From NCBI GenBank assembly GCA_017935745.1, contig JAGBGX010000010.1, positions 62,001-126,000 of the forward strand: a DNA stretch of 64,000 bases. The letters are read 5' to 3'. Under the pieces are notes generated by a model that searched no databases, was not told the origin of the DNA, and saw only the letters and a program-made list of their open reading frames with translations. Origin of the DNA: Treponema sp. (lineage in GTDB: Bacteria; Spirochaetota; Spirochaetia; Treponematales; Treponemataceae). Below are positions 33,796 through 42,699 of the stretch, in pieces. How positions within the stretch are numbered: the first letter of the stretch is position 1; each line of letters opens with the position of its first letter. Both the position numbers and the translations under genes were made by a program.

Positions 33796-34060
33796 TTTGA
33801 ATTCCTCCGCACGCCGCATATTTGAAAATCGTGTGCGCGTTGTGCGAAAGCCATTCGACGAAAAAATCCAGTTCGTCTTTTGAAAAATATTCGTTGAAAA
33901 TCCATTTATACGAAGGAAGTTCGGCGCGGGCAGAATAGAATCCGCCTTCTTCGCGTGACTTTTCAAACTGCACTTCCACAAACTGTTGTCCGTTCCGTTC
34001 TTTCAGTTCCGAATGGAAAATACTCGTTTCGTCGTTGAGCGTCATATATTCGTACATCAT
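33788..34060 (-). CDS. Small protein paired with DUF4160 gene
   Basis: 90 residues, no family named. It contains ERNGQQFVEVQFEKSREEGGFYSARAELPSYKW and a C-terminal helix EYFSKDELDFFVEWLSHNAHTIFKYA. AAGGAG site before ATG 34060. Overlap with the DUF4160 frame points to a two-gene module; the usual partner of DUF4160 is DUF2442, which this does not obviously match. Confidence 0.72.
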   Translation of the reverse strand: MMYEYMTLNDETSIFHSELKERNGQQFVEVQFEKSREEGGFYSARAELPSYKWIFNEYFSKDELDFFVEWLSHNAHTIFKYAACGGIQIA

Positions 34061-34079
34061 TTTTCAGCTCCTTTTCCCT

Positions 34080-37000
34080 CTACCCCAAGAACTTCTTCAG
34101 CACGGAGATGAACACGTTGATGTCGAGCGGCTTTGCGATGTGGTCGCTCATGCCGTTTTTGAGGGCGGCTTCTTTGTCTTCGTCCATGGCGTTGGCGGTC
34201 ATGGCGATAATCGGGAGCGTCTTCACATCGTTGCGCGGCATGTTGCGGATGGTGCGCGTGGCTTCGTAGCCGTCCATAATCGGCATCTGCACGTCCATCA
34301 GAATCACGTCGTAGTAATTTTCGCTCGACTTTTCCATCATCTGCACGGCGTCAGTTCCGTCGGGCGCGGTCTCCACGACGAATCCGGCTTCCTCAAGGAT
34401 AATCTGCGCAATCTCACGGTTCATGTCCACGTCGTCCACAAGCAGGACGCGCTTTCCGTTGAAATCCTCGAGCGTCCATGACGCGGCCTCAGGCTCTTCC
34501 TTGCCGGAAATGTTGTTCGCGGCGAGCAGCGCGGCTTTGAGGTCGGACATAAAGAGCGGCTTGGCGCAGAATGCCGTGACGCCCGCTTCGTGCGCCTCTT
34601 CCTCGATGTCGCTCCAGTCGTATGCGGTGAGTATGATAATCGGCGCGTCGTTCCCCACGGAAGCCCTGATTTTTTTTGCGGTCTCGACTCCGTTCATTTC
34701 GGGCATCTGCCAGTCAATGATGTATGTGTGGTAGGAGTCGCCCTCCTCGTAGGCGGCCTTCGCGCGGTATGCGGCTTCCCTGCCGGAAGTTGTCCATTCG
34801 GCGCGCATTCCCAGCTGCTTGAGCATTTTGCTTACGCTGTCGCAGACGTTCAGGTCGTCGTCCACCACAAGGGAGCGCAGTCCCTCAAGCTCGCGCAGCT
34901 GCTCGGCGTTCTTCTCCACGTCCTGCAGCTTGAGCGACAACTCCACCGTGAACGTGCTGCCTTTTCCCTGCTCGCTTTCCACGGAAATCGTTCCGTTCAT
35001 CATTTCCACGATGTTCTTTGTGATTGCCATGCCCAGTCCCGTTCCCTGAATGCCCGACTGCGTTACGGTGGACTCGCGCTCGAACGGCTCGAAGATGTGC
35101 TTGACGAATTCTTCGGACATTCCGATTCCGTTGTCTTTGACGATGAACGTGTAGTCGCCCCAGCCGTGGCGGAACGTCGTCTTCTGCATGATTCTGAACG
35201 AGACAGTTCCGCCCGCCGGAGTATACTTGACGGCGTTGCTCAAAAGGTTGATGAAGACTTGGTTCATCTTGAGCGAGTCGGCAATCACGTCCTCATTGAC
35301 GACCTCGAACGTGTCGATAAACAGCTCGAGCTGCTTCGCCTTTACCTGCGGCTGGATGATGTTCACGAGGCTGTGCATCATTTCGGAAATGTTGCACTCC
35401 TGCTCCTTTATCTGCACCTTGCCGCTTTCAATCCGGCTCATGTCGAGGATGTCGTTGATGAGGCTCAGAAGATGGTTGCTTGACGAAAGCACTTTTTGCA
35501 GGCAGTCTTTGACCTGCTCCTTGTTGTCGATGTGGCTCGCGGCGATTGTCGTGAAGCCGATGATAGCGTTCATCGGCGTTCGGATGTCGTGGCTCATGTT
35601 TGAAAGGAACGTCGTCTTGGCGTTGTTCGCGTGCTGCGCCTGCATGAGCGCGTCCTGCAATGCCTGTGTCTGCTCGCGCTGCTTCATCATCTGCTCGGTG
35701 ATGTCGCGCGAGACGATCATTGCGATAATGTCTCCGCCTTTGCCCTGCGTCATGATGAACGACTGGCGCACGCACATCTGCGATTCGCCCTCGCCGCGCA
35801 CCCAGTAGTCCACGTCAACTTCCGCTTCGCCCTGCTCAAAGTGTTTTTTAAGCGTGTCGATGCTCACCAGCGCGGAGTAGTCTTCAAGCGATTCGTCCCG
35901 GACAAACTGCTTCCACTTTTCAAAGTATTCAGATGCCTTGCACGGCGCGGAAAGCCCCGCCCATTCCAGAAGCGAAATCTGCGTTCCGTCGTCCGAATCG
36001 CGCACGATGTCGCTTTCAATCACGTCCTTCGTCAAGTTGCACTCGAACGTGCTGAACGCGTTCGACATGATGGCGATGCGGTACTGGCGCTCCTTGCGGT
36101 TGGCGTTTTCCATTTCCGCCTGAATCTCAAGCTCCTTTTTCTTTATTTCAGTGGTGTTCTGCCGCGCGAAGAGAATTTTTGACACATCGCCGTTCTCGTC
36201 CCGCTCAAGGCAGATGAGGTTGATGTGGTTCCATTCGCCAGCCTGGACGAGGCACTCAAGGCGCACATCGTTGTGCTCCCGGAACTGCTCCATGAGGGTG
36301 TGCTTTGAAAGCGTTTCCTTGAACGATTCTCGTTCGTCCTGATTGCCGAGCATATCGCAAAAATGCTCCACAAATTTTCCGTAGTCGCCGCTCGTTTCAA
36401 TCTTATTGTCTTCGGGTGTTGTTCCGATAAGGTACTTGTATGTTTCTGTCTTGAGGTCAACTATGGCGAACCGCGTGAAGAGCGTGCGCATTCCGCCGGT
36501 AACATAGCCCATTTCGCGGTTGTCGTTCTCGAGCTGCTTTTTTTCGCGTGTGGCACGGAACACCAGCGTAATTATATAAAAGACAAACAGCGCAATGAGC
36601 GCGGTCTCAAGCTGGATTCCGACAAGGTTTTCCGCCTTTATCATCTGTTGCGTTACGTCCTTGGGAAATGCCTGCACGAGCACGAACTTGTTTTTCGGAA
36701 GCCACGTTACGCAGAGATTGTCAGTGCGGCTGCCTTTTCCACAGACGAACGCTCCCGAGCCTTCGCCCTGTGTGAATACAAGCTGCGCGCTGTCCGCCGT
36801 AGCCTTGTCGATTGTGCCGTTTTCGGTGAGAATGTCAAGAAGATATCCCTTTTCCGCGCGCTCTTCCTCCGAGCTTGCGACAACTGTTCCGTCGGGCGCG
36901 CAGAGGAATACGTCCGCCGCCTCGCCGAAGTACGACGTGGAAAGCAGATTCTTGAGATATTCTTCAGCAAGGTACGCGCCTCGCAGGATGCCGATAATCT

Positions 37001-37490
37001 TTCCGTGCCAGCGCAGCGGCGTGAAAAAGCACATCATCGTCTCGTCAAACAGATACGGATCAAACACAATATCGATTCCAGTCTTCCCGGCAAGTCCGTC
37101 ATGGTAGAACGTGCGGTTCTTTACATCCGCAATGCCGCCGTCCGAGGAATGGTCGGTCCCTTTCGCGTCGGTAAAAAGCAGCGCATCGAAAATCATGTTG
37201 TCTTCCAGCCTGGCAAGCATTCCGTCAGGCAGGGACGGCTTCTCAAGGCTTTCCCCGATAAGATAGGAATAGGTACGTATCCGCAGAAGCGCGTTGTTCA
37301 GCTCGTCGTCAATCTGCACCGCCTTGAGGTACGCGGAATTGCTTGCATAGTTCTTGTTGCGTTCAATTATCCGCTGGCGGTTCTGGTTTGTGTACCAGCA
37401 GAAAATAACGATGACCACGGCAATCAGCGGCAGGACGATGATGATTGCCTGCATCGACCTGTTCAAATGTGTATTCTGTGTGTGTTTCAT
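34080..37490 (-). CDS. Large hybrid histidine kinase with PAS region and two receivers
   Basis: 1136 residues. Membrane segment about 13-33, large outside Cache-like sensor (to about 288), second segment about 291-312, a PAS-like region about 335-600 in two parts (RFAIVDLKTETYKYLIG; SNAFSTFECNLTKDVIESDIV), HisKA with SHDIRTPMNAIIGF (His634), HATPase_c (NLLSNAVKYTP, DNGIGM, GTGLGMAI), REC1 YIIDWQMPEMNG (Asp926), REC2 ILMDVQMPIMDG (Asp1066). AAGGA 8 nt before ATG. No cognate output gene is adjacent; the Hpt and HD-GYP proteins at 20-22 kb are candidates because the C-terminal halves of the two kinases are alike. Confidence 0.94.
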   Translation of the reverse strand: MKHTQNTHLNRSMQAIIIVLPLIAVVIVIFCWYTNQNRQRIIERNKNYASNSAYLKAVQIDDELNNALLRIRTYSYLIGESLEKPSLPDGMLARLEDNMIFDALLFTDAKGTDHSSDGGIADVKNRTFYHDGLAGKTGIDIVFDPYLFDETMMCFFTPLRWHGKIIGILRGAYLAEEYLKNLLSTSYFGEAADVFLCAPDGTVVASSEEERAEKGYLLDILTENGTIDKATADSAQLVFTQGEGSGAFVCGKGSRTDNLCVTWLPKNKFVLVQAFPKDVTQQMIKAENLVGIQLETALIALFVFYIITLVFRATREKKQLENDNREMGYVTGGMRTLFTRFAIVDLKTETYKYLIGTTPEDNKIETSGDYGKFVEHFCDMLGNQDERESFKETLSKHTLMEQFREHNDVRLECLVQAGEWNHINLICLERDENGDVSKILFARQNTTEIKKKELEIQAEMENANRKERQYRIAIMSNAFSTFECNLTKDVIESDIVRDSDDGTQISLLEWAGLSAPCKASEYFEKWKQFVRDESLEDYSALVSIDTLKKHFEQGEAEVDVDYWVRGEGESQMCVRQSFIMTQGKGGDIIAMIVSRDITEQMMKQREQTQALQDALMQAQHANNAKTTFLSNMSHDIRTPMNAIIGFTTIAASHIDNKEQVKDCLQKVLSSSNHLLSLINDILDMSRIESGKVQIKEQECNISEMMHSLVNIIQPQVKAKQLELFIDTFEVVNEDVIADSLKMNQVFINLLSNAVKYTPAGGTVSFRIMQKTTFRHGWGDYTFIVKDNGIGMSEEFVKHIFEPFERESTVTQSGIQGTGLGMAITKNIVEMMNGTISVESEQGKGSTFTVELSLKLQDVEKNAEQLRELEGLRSLVVDDDLNVCDSVSKMLKQLGMRAEWTTSGREAAYRAKAAYEEGDSYHTYIIDWQMPEMNGVETAKKIRASVGNDAPIIILTAYDWSDIEEEAHEAGVTAFCAKPLFMSDLKAALLAANNISGKEEPEAASWTLEDFNGKRVLLVDDVDMNREIAQIILEEAGFVVETAPDGTDAVQMMEKSSENYYDVILMDVQMPIMDGYEATRTIRNMPRNDVKTLPIIAMTANAMDEDKEAALKNGMSDHIAKPLDINVFISVLKKFLG

Positions 37491-37846
37491 AAGAAAAGTC
37501 CTTTTTTTATATCGTGCCGTCCGCCGGAAAAGGCAGGGAGGCAGAAATCGTCTTCTTTATTAATGTACAGTTTGCAAGGCAATCTGCACTGCCGGTGCAT
37601 GCGTATGCAATTTTCCTAGAAAAATCATTTAAAATAAAAACTGCCGAAGCCCACTCTCTACGGCAGCGAAAACATCAAATAGAGAATGCAAGTATACCTG
37701 ATTTTTGCATTAAAATCAACATGCCTGCGCAAGTGCCCGCACGAATCAGCAAGCCTCGATGCAGGCGCCGGGGTATGAAACTCTCCGCACGAATCAATTT
37801 GAACCGTCCACTTGAACAGCATTTAAAAAGGGCATAAAATAGAAAA
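37491..37846. other. Divergent intergenic region between hybrid kinase and ctpA
   Basis: 356 bp. It holds a GTTTGC-type hairpin with one mismatch (37568-37586), a short CTGCCG/CGGCAG stem near 37640-37667, an inverse fragment of the CGGAGGGTTTCATACCCCG repeat (about 37755-37795) and the ctpA promoter. No coding sequence seen. Confidence 0.55.
37812..37840 (+). promoter_or_regulatory. ctpA operon promoter, predicted leaderless
   Basis: TTGAAC (37812-37817), 17 bp, TAAAAT (37835-37840), 6 nt, ATG 37847. No ribosome site. Confidence 0.7.
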
Positions 37847-39295
37847 ATGATGACCCTAGTAAAAAAAGCGCATGTTTTTTTCTGTTTCGTTTTGCTTTCT
37901 GTTTTTGCATCGCAGTGCTTTTCGCAGTCGAGCGTTTCATCCGCAGACTTGAATGCTGTAAAGCAGCGCCAGTACCTTGAAGTGATAAATCAGCTCTATT
38001 ATTTTATTCAGCAGAATTATGTGGAGGAAGTTGATCCGCAGAAGCTGTATGAAGGCGCACTGAACGGAATGCTTGGCGCGCTTGATGATCCGTATTCGGT
38101 GTACATGGCCCAGTCTGAGTGGCGGAGCCTTACGGACACGACTGTGGGCAACTTCGGCGGAGTCGGGCTTTCCATTACAAAGGCGCCTGTTTCTACGGAA
38201 GAAAAGCCTGCGTATGTTGAAGTCGCCGAGCCGATTGAAAATACTCCGGGCGCAAAGGCGGGAATCCAGTCGGGAGATCTGATTATTGCAATCAACGGAG
38301 TTGACACTTCAAAAATTACAATGGATGAAGTTCTGGGAATGCTGCGCGGAACTGTCGGAGAAAGCGTGACAGTAAGAATCCGCAGAAGAAAGACAGTGGA
38401 ATTCGAGCGCACGCTTGTGAGGGCTGTCATTGAAAATCCTTCGGTAAAATACGGAATGATAGAAGGCGAAGACATCGGCTACATCAGGCTTTCTGAATTT
38501 TCAGTGAACACGTCTGCAAAAGTGCAGGAGGCAATCGACTCGTTCAAAAAAACGAAAAGCCTCAAGGGAATTATCATTGATCTCAGGAACAACGGCGGCG
38601 GGCTTTTGACAAGCGCAGTTGAAATCGCCGACAAATTCATTGACGAAGGAGTCATTGTCTCCACAAAGAGCCGGCTTCCGTATGAGAATGCAGTGTATCA
38701 TGCGGTAAAAAGCAGAACGACGGTCCGGGGAATTCCAGTTGTTGTGCTGATTAACAGGGCGAGCGCAAGCGCGAGCGAAATTCTAAGCGGCGCGTTCAAG
38801 GACACAAAGACTGCGTATCTTGTCGGCGAAAAAACATTTGGAAAAGGAAGCGTTCAGATTCCGCGCGCTCTGGTGAATAATGACGGATTTAAAATCACCG
38901 TTGCAAAATATTATTCTCCGAGCGATGTGAACATTGACAAGATTGGAATCAGGCCTGACCTTGAGGTTCTGTATCCTGAATTCACTGAAGAAGAGCAGAA
39001 GGCTTGGCACAGCCTTGAAGAGTCCGGCATCATTTCAGATTATGTTGAGTCTCATCCTGATATGACAGAGGAAGCTGTCTCTGAGTACGCAAAAAAAATC
39101 AAGCGGACATATAATCTTGAGGAGCGTCTTATCCGCAAGATGATACGCAACGAGCTTGACAGGACGCGTTCTTCCCGCCTGTACGACTTGGATTATGACA
39201 GCCAGCTGAATGCCGCAATCAGGGTGATTACGGGCGGAAATTTCAGCACGCTCATGAAGTCAGTGAAGACGCTGAAAGAGCAGCAGGAACAATGA
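37847..39295 (+). CDS. ctpA: Carboxy-terminal processing protease, S41 family
   Basis: 482 residues. Exported serine protease that trims or degrades periplasmic proteins from their C termini. Signal peptide VKKAHVFFCFVLLSVFASQCFSQ, a leading helical part, PDZ domain about 95-180 (GVGLSIT...PGAKAGIQSGDLIIAINGVD), then the protease core with LRNNGGGLL, the nucleophile Ser in RASASASEILSGAF and the general base Lys in TFGKGSVQ. A C-terminal ~120-residue helical tail follows. Predicted leaderless. It overlaps rsmE by ATGA, heading a four-gene operon. Confidence 0.94.
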   Translation: MMTLVKKAHVFFCFVLLSVFASQCFSQSSVSSADLNAVKQRQYLEVINQLYYFIQQNYVEEVDPQKLYEGALNGMLGALDDPYSVYMAQSEWRSLTDTTVGNFGGVGLSITKAPVSTEEKPAYVEVAEPIENTPGAKAGIQSGDLIIAINGVDTSKITMDEVLGMLRGTVGESVTVRIRRRKTVEFERTLVRAVIENPSVKYGMIEGEDIGYIRLSEFSVNTSAKVQEAIDSFKKTKSLKGIIIDLRNNGGGLLTSAVEIADKFIDEGVIVSTKSRLPYENAVYHAVKSRTTVRGIPVVVLINRASASASEILSGAFKDTKTAYLVGEKTFGKGSVQIPRALVNNDGFKITVAKYYSPSDVNIDKIGIRPDLEVLYPEFTEEEQKAWHSLEESGIISDYVESHPDMTEEAVSEYAKKIKRTYNLEERLIRKMIRNELDRTRSSRLYDLDYDSQLNAAIRVITGGNFSTLMKSVKTLKEQQEQ

Positions 39296-40095
39296 GGCAG
39301 CTTGTAGCAGAGTCAGAGCCGGACGAAAACGGATGCCTGTGCATTGAAGGAAAAAAATTCCATTACCTGAATTCAGTTCTGAGGCTTGCATGCGGCGACA
39401 TCATATCTGTCAGGCTTCCCGGCGGCGCTCTTGTGCAGATGTCTGTTGCAGATGCCGATGAAGGAGCGCGGAAGATGACGCTGCAATCACTGCCTGCGCA
39501 GTCTGCCTTTCAGGAGAATCCTGCTGCGCAGAAAAGAAGTGCAGAGCTGTTCCTGTTTCAGTTTATTGCCCGTCCGCCGAAAATGGATCTGATTGTGCGG
39601 CAGGCTGCTGAGTGCGGAGTTGCAAAAATAATTCCTGTTGAAGGAACGTTCTGCCAGAAAGGCAGCATCGAGTCGGCGCGGAAAAAAGCCGCGGACAAAG
39701 ATGACCGGTGGCAGCGCATCATCACAGAAGCGCGGCAGCAAAGCGGCTCTCCAGTCGAGACACGGCTGCTTCCTCCTGTCTCTGTGGAGCAGGCATGCGC
39801 CCTGTGGCAGGAAGAGTCCGGCGGGCAAAAAAACAGCGCGGCAGTAGTTCTGTATGAACGCGAGGCAGGCACAAAGACTGTTTATGAAGCCGTAAAAAAT
39901 GCCGATGTTATAAAAAGCGAGACTGCAAGGATTGCGGTTGCCGTAGGAGCGGAAGGCGGAATTTCAGCGGAAGAAATCAGCGTCATGAAAAAAAGCGGAT
40001 TCATTCCTGTTCACCTTGCAACAAACATACTCAGGTGCGAAACGGCCTCTTTGTACGGAATTGCGGCCTTGCAGACAGTTTTCAGCGGAGAATAG
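39292..40095 (+). CDS. rsmE: 16S rRNA (uridine-1498-N3)-methyltransferase
   Basis: 267 residues. SPOUT-class methyltransferase making m3U1498. N-terminal PUA-like domain (CIEGKKFHYLNSVLRLACGDIISV) and C-terminal trefoil knot with VAVGAEGGISAEEI and LATNILRCETASLYGIAALQ, both signature segments of RsmE. ATGA overlap with ctpA. Confidence 0.94.
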   Translation: MRQLVAESEPDENGCLCIEGKKFHYLNSVLRLACGDIISVRLPGGALVQMSVADADEGARKMTLQSLPAQSAFQENPAAQKRSAELFLFQFIARPPKMDLIVRQAAECGVAKIIPVEGTFCQKGSIESARKKAADKDDRWQRIITEARQQSGSPVETRLLPPVSVEQACALWQEESGGQKNSAAVVLYEREAGTKTVYEAVKNADVIKSETARIAVAVGAEGGISAEEISVMKKSGFIPVHLATNILRCETASLYGIAALQTVFSGE

Positions 40096-40098
40096 AAA

Positions 40099-40839
40099 AT
40101 GGCGGTTCAGCGGATAGAAATGCTCGGAGTTCCTGTCGATGTATGCTCAAGGCAGGATCTGGAAGGAAAAATTCTGGAGCTTTTGCAAAAGGAAAGGCCT
40201 TCCCAAATTTCATTTATAACAATATGGGATTTTCTAAAGGCGCGGCGGAAAAACGAGTATGCAGAAAGCATCAGGAATGCCGACCTGATTCTTCCGGTTT
40301 CAAAAAGCATTCTGTCGGGAGCGCGGTTTTTAAAGAAAACGGTTCCTGTGCGCTACAATCCGTTTGATGCGTTTATCAGCATTCTTTCTGTCCTTGAGGC
40401 GCGGTACAAGTCCTTTTATCTGTTCGGCGGAAGAAAAAAAGCGCTCGCCGCTGCCGAAAAAAATGTCCGCACAACATTCCGCGGCCTTCAGATTGTGGGG
40501 CGGTGTGTGGGCTATTATAAGAGCCAGGACGAAGAGAATATCATTCAGGCGATTTCAAAGTCATCTCCGTCGCTTGTGCTGGTGAGCGAAGGCATTAAGA
40601 AAAAAGACTTCTGGAGCTATTCGCGCAGACACCGATTTTCTTCCGGCATATTTCTGTATTACCGGGATGCCGTGGGAATTTTAAGCAAGCGGATAAAGCG
40701 GGTGGATCCCCGGAAATTTGACAAGGGGCTTGAAATCTGGGATGAAATTATCAGAAATCCGCTGAAGCTTTTTTTGATTTTCCCTTATTTCCGGTATATA
40801 CTGTTACTTGTCTGGGCAAGGCTTTTTAAACAGGATTAG
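40099..40839 (+). CDS. WecG/TagA/CpsF-family glycosyltransferase
   Basis: 246 residues, GT26 family. Transfers a sugar such as N-acetylmannosaminuronate to a lipid-linked acceptor in surface polysaccharide synthesis. Family hallmarks: the N-terminal RIEMLGVPVDV, NADLILPVSKSIL (D of the active site region), YLFGGRKKALAAAEKN, and the C-terminal R-x-FDKGLEIWDEIIRNPLKL. GGAG site 8 nt before ATG, 3 bp after rsmE. No other polysaccharide genes are nearby. Confidence 0.88.
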   Translation: MAVQRIEMLGVPVDVCSRQDLEGKILELLQKERPSQISFITIWDFLKARRKNEYAESIRNADLILPVSKSILSGARFLKKTVPVRYNPFDAFISILSVLEARYKSFYLFGGRKKALAAAEKNVRTTFRGLQIVGRCVGYYKSQDEENIIQAISKSSPSLVLVSEGIKKKDFWSYSRRHRFSSGIFLYYRDAVGILSKRIKRVDPRKFDKGLEIWDEIIRNPLKLFLIFPYFRYILLLVWARLFKQD

Positions 40840-40847
40840 AAACCGTA

Positions 40848-41942
40848 TTGCTTGAAAAAAAAGTGCTGATAGTCTCTGCAAGAATGGAATTTCTTTCCTT
40901 TTGCAAAATAATGCTTAAGGATGAAGTCCGAATTTTCTGTCTGGATCCGCAGGATATTGACTGCATACAGCCGGCATTTTTTTCAGTCTGTGCAGTTTTG
41001 ATTGATGAGTTTTCTTTTCCCGGAGGCAATGCGGCTTTTGCATGCCGTTTTCTTGAAAACATTTTATGCCGCTCTGTTTTTGTCTGCTCGGAAAAACAGC
41101 AGTCTGCATGCGCCGGATATGAAACGCTGTGCCTTGACAAGACGTTCCGCAATTCCCTTTTCAGCAAAGCGGGCGGACTTTCAGCTTTTATTTCCGCGGA
41201 CTGTGCGGCCAGCAGCAAAGGCAGCCTGATTCAAGACGCGGCGTTTGCTCCCGGCGAATTTGCGCAAAAACTGAAGGCAGCATGCGGCAGTGATTCCACA
41301 GTTCTGCTGCTCGGAGAAAGCGGTTCCGGCAAGTCGCATGCGGCGCAGTTTATTCACGATCATTCTTCCCGGCGGAACGGAAAATTCACATCCTTGAATC
41401 TGGCGGAAATAAACCCGAACCTTATGGAGAGCGCGCTGTTCGGAACTGCAAGAGGCTCTTTTACCGGCGCGGAAGAACGGACAGGAATTCTTGAAGGCTC
41501 AAAGGACGGAACGCTGTTTCTGGATGAAATAGCGGAGCTAAGCCTTGAAAGCCAGGGAAAATTCCTGCGGATTCTTGACAGCCGCACATTCTGCAAGGTC
41601 GGAAGCTCGCGGGAAATCGCGCTGAAGTCCAGGCTTGTGTTTGCAACGGATGCAGATCTGCCCAGGCTGGTGGGAAGCCGCCGGTTTAAGGAGCAGCTCT
41701 TTTACAGAATCAGCGTGCTGGTAATCACAGTTCCTCCGCTGCGTGAGCGCAAGGAAGAAATCCGCGGCCTTGCCATGCAGTTTGCTGTTCCGTTTCAGAA
41801 AAAGCTTTCAGACAGTTCAATCCGCAAGCTCCTTGCGTTTCCGTGGCCGGGAAATATCAGGCAGCTGAAAAACTGTATAGAGCGGTCCTGCATCTGCGCG
41901 CAAAATGAGATTCTGGCTCCTGAGGATATTATTTTTTACTAG
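40848..41942 (+). CDS. Sigma-54-type AAA+ activator lacking a DNA-binding domain
   Basis: 364 residues from a TTG start 8 bp after the glycosyltransferase. Residues 1-125 look like a receiver without the acidic pocket (LIVSARMEF where DD is expected). The AAA+ core (about 130-345) has Walker A GESGSGKS, a GSFTGA loop (variant of GAFTGA that contacts sigma-54), Walker B GTLFLDEIAEL, and the R-finger region RRFKEQLFYRISVLVITVPPLRER. It ends after PWPGNIRQLKNCIERS...EDIIFY, so no Fis-type helix-turn-helix follows. It may activate sigma-54 promoters from solution or through a partner. Overlaps trmJ convergently by 14 bp. Confidence 0.88.
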   Translation: MLEKKVLIVSARMEFLSFCKIMLKDEVRIFCLDPQDIDCIQPAFFSVCAVLIDEFSFPGGNAAFACRFLENILCRSVFVCSEKQQSACAGYETLCLDKTFRNSLFSKAGGLSAFISADCAASSKGSLIQDAAFAPGEFAQKLKAACGSDSTVLLLGESGSGKSHAAQFIHDHSSRRNGKFTSLNLAEINPNLMESALFGTARGSFTGAEERTGILEGSKDGTLFLDEIAELSLESQGKFLRILDSRTFCKVGSSREIALKSRLVFATDADLPRLVGSRRFKEQLFYRISVLVITVPPLRERKEEIRGLAMQFAVPFQKKLSDSSIRKLLAFPWPGNIRQLKNCIERSCICAQNEILAPEDIIFY

Positions 41943-42666
41943 CGAGTCCGGCGGCTTTGTCAAATATGGCTTGCAGATACCGGGCCTCTCTTTCGCTGAG
42001 CGCTGCCCGGGACAAGATGTCGCGCCAGAACAGCTCCATGTCGCTTCGTCCGGCACGTGAAAAAAATCCTATTTTCTGAAGATTATCCGCAATTGAAGTG
42101 ACTGTGGAGCTGAGCCGCTTCCTGTCAATCGGTGTATAGCCGGAACTGTTCCGCTCTCCGCCAGAATCCGGCCCGCGGTGCCTGAACAGCGTGTAGCATA
42201 GGATTTGAACCGCGTGGCTTAAATTCAGCGAGCCGAATTCTTCGCTTGACGGAATAGTGACGCCCATTGTGCATTCCTGAAGCTCGCTGTCATCAAGTCC
42301 TGTCCGCTCGTTGCCGAACACAACGGCAGCCTTTCCGCCCGGTGAAGTGACTGACTGCGCAAACTGCGCGAATTCCTCAGGAAGAAAAAGCTTGCCCTTG
42401 CGCTTTTTTCCCCGCCTGCGGGTTGTTCCTGCGGCGCACACGCAGTCAGCGCAGGCTTCTGTTATGGAAGAAAAAAATTCAGCGCGGTCAAAAATAGGCG
42501 AGGCATGTATTGCAAGAATGCGGACTTTTTCAGCATCAATTGATTCTTTTTTTCCGACAATGCGCAGTGTATGGATTGCGCTGTTTGCCATTGCTCTGCA
42601 TACGGCGCCTATGTTGCGCGGCTCTTCCGGGCGGGCCAAAACGATGACGATGTTATTCAGGTTCAT
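41929..42666 (-). CDS. tRNA/rRNA methyltransferase, TrmH/SpoU family (TrmJ-like)
   Basis: 245 residues. SPOUT 2'-O-methyltransferase; N-terminal IVIVLARPEEPRNIGAVCRAMAN and the knot motifs VFGNERTGLDDSEL and TIPSSEEFGSLNLSHAVQILCYTLF match the TrmJ subgroup, which methylates position 32 of tRNA. The C-terminal ~80 residues form the usual helical tail. It is last in a minus-strand group, 33 bp after the STAS gene. Confidence 0.92.
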   Translation of the reverse strand: MNLNNIVIVLARPEEPRNIGAVCRAMANSAIHTLRIVGKKESIDAEKVRILAIHASPIFDRAEFFSSITEACADCVCAAGTTRRRGKKRKGKLFLPEEFAQFAQSVTSPGGKAAVVFGNERTGLDDSELQECTMGVTIPSSEEFGSLNLSHAVQILCYTLFRHRGPDSGGERNSSGYTPIDRKRLSSTVTSIADNLQKIGFFSRAGRSDMELFWRDILSRAALSEREARYLQAIFDKAAGLASKK

Positions 42667-42699
42667 GCTGCTGCTCTTTTGCCCTGAGGAAAATGCGCT

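Noticed and set aside
34590-35483. 297-codon plus-strand frame opposite the same kinase
   Set aside because: Antisense shadow over the HATPase and receiver region; no recognisable protein features.
36363-37619. 418-codon plus-strand open frame opposite the large hybrid kinase
   Set aside because: Antisense shadow; low-complexity composition, no ribosome site, and the opposite strand has all kinase domains intact.
37755-37795. Complete second copy of the 592 bp inverted-repeat element
   Set aside because: Only the end-like CGGGGTATGAAACTCTCCGC fragment is present; no matching opposite end lies within 1 kb.
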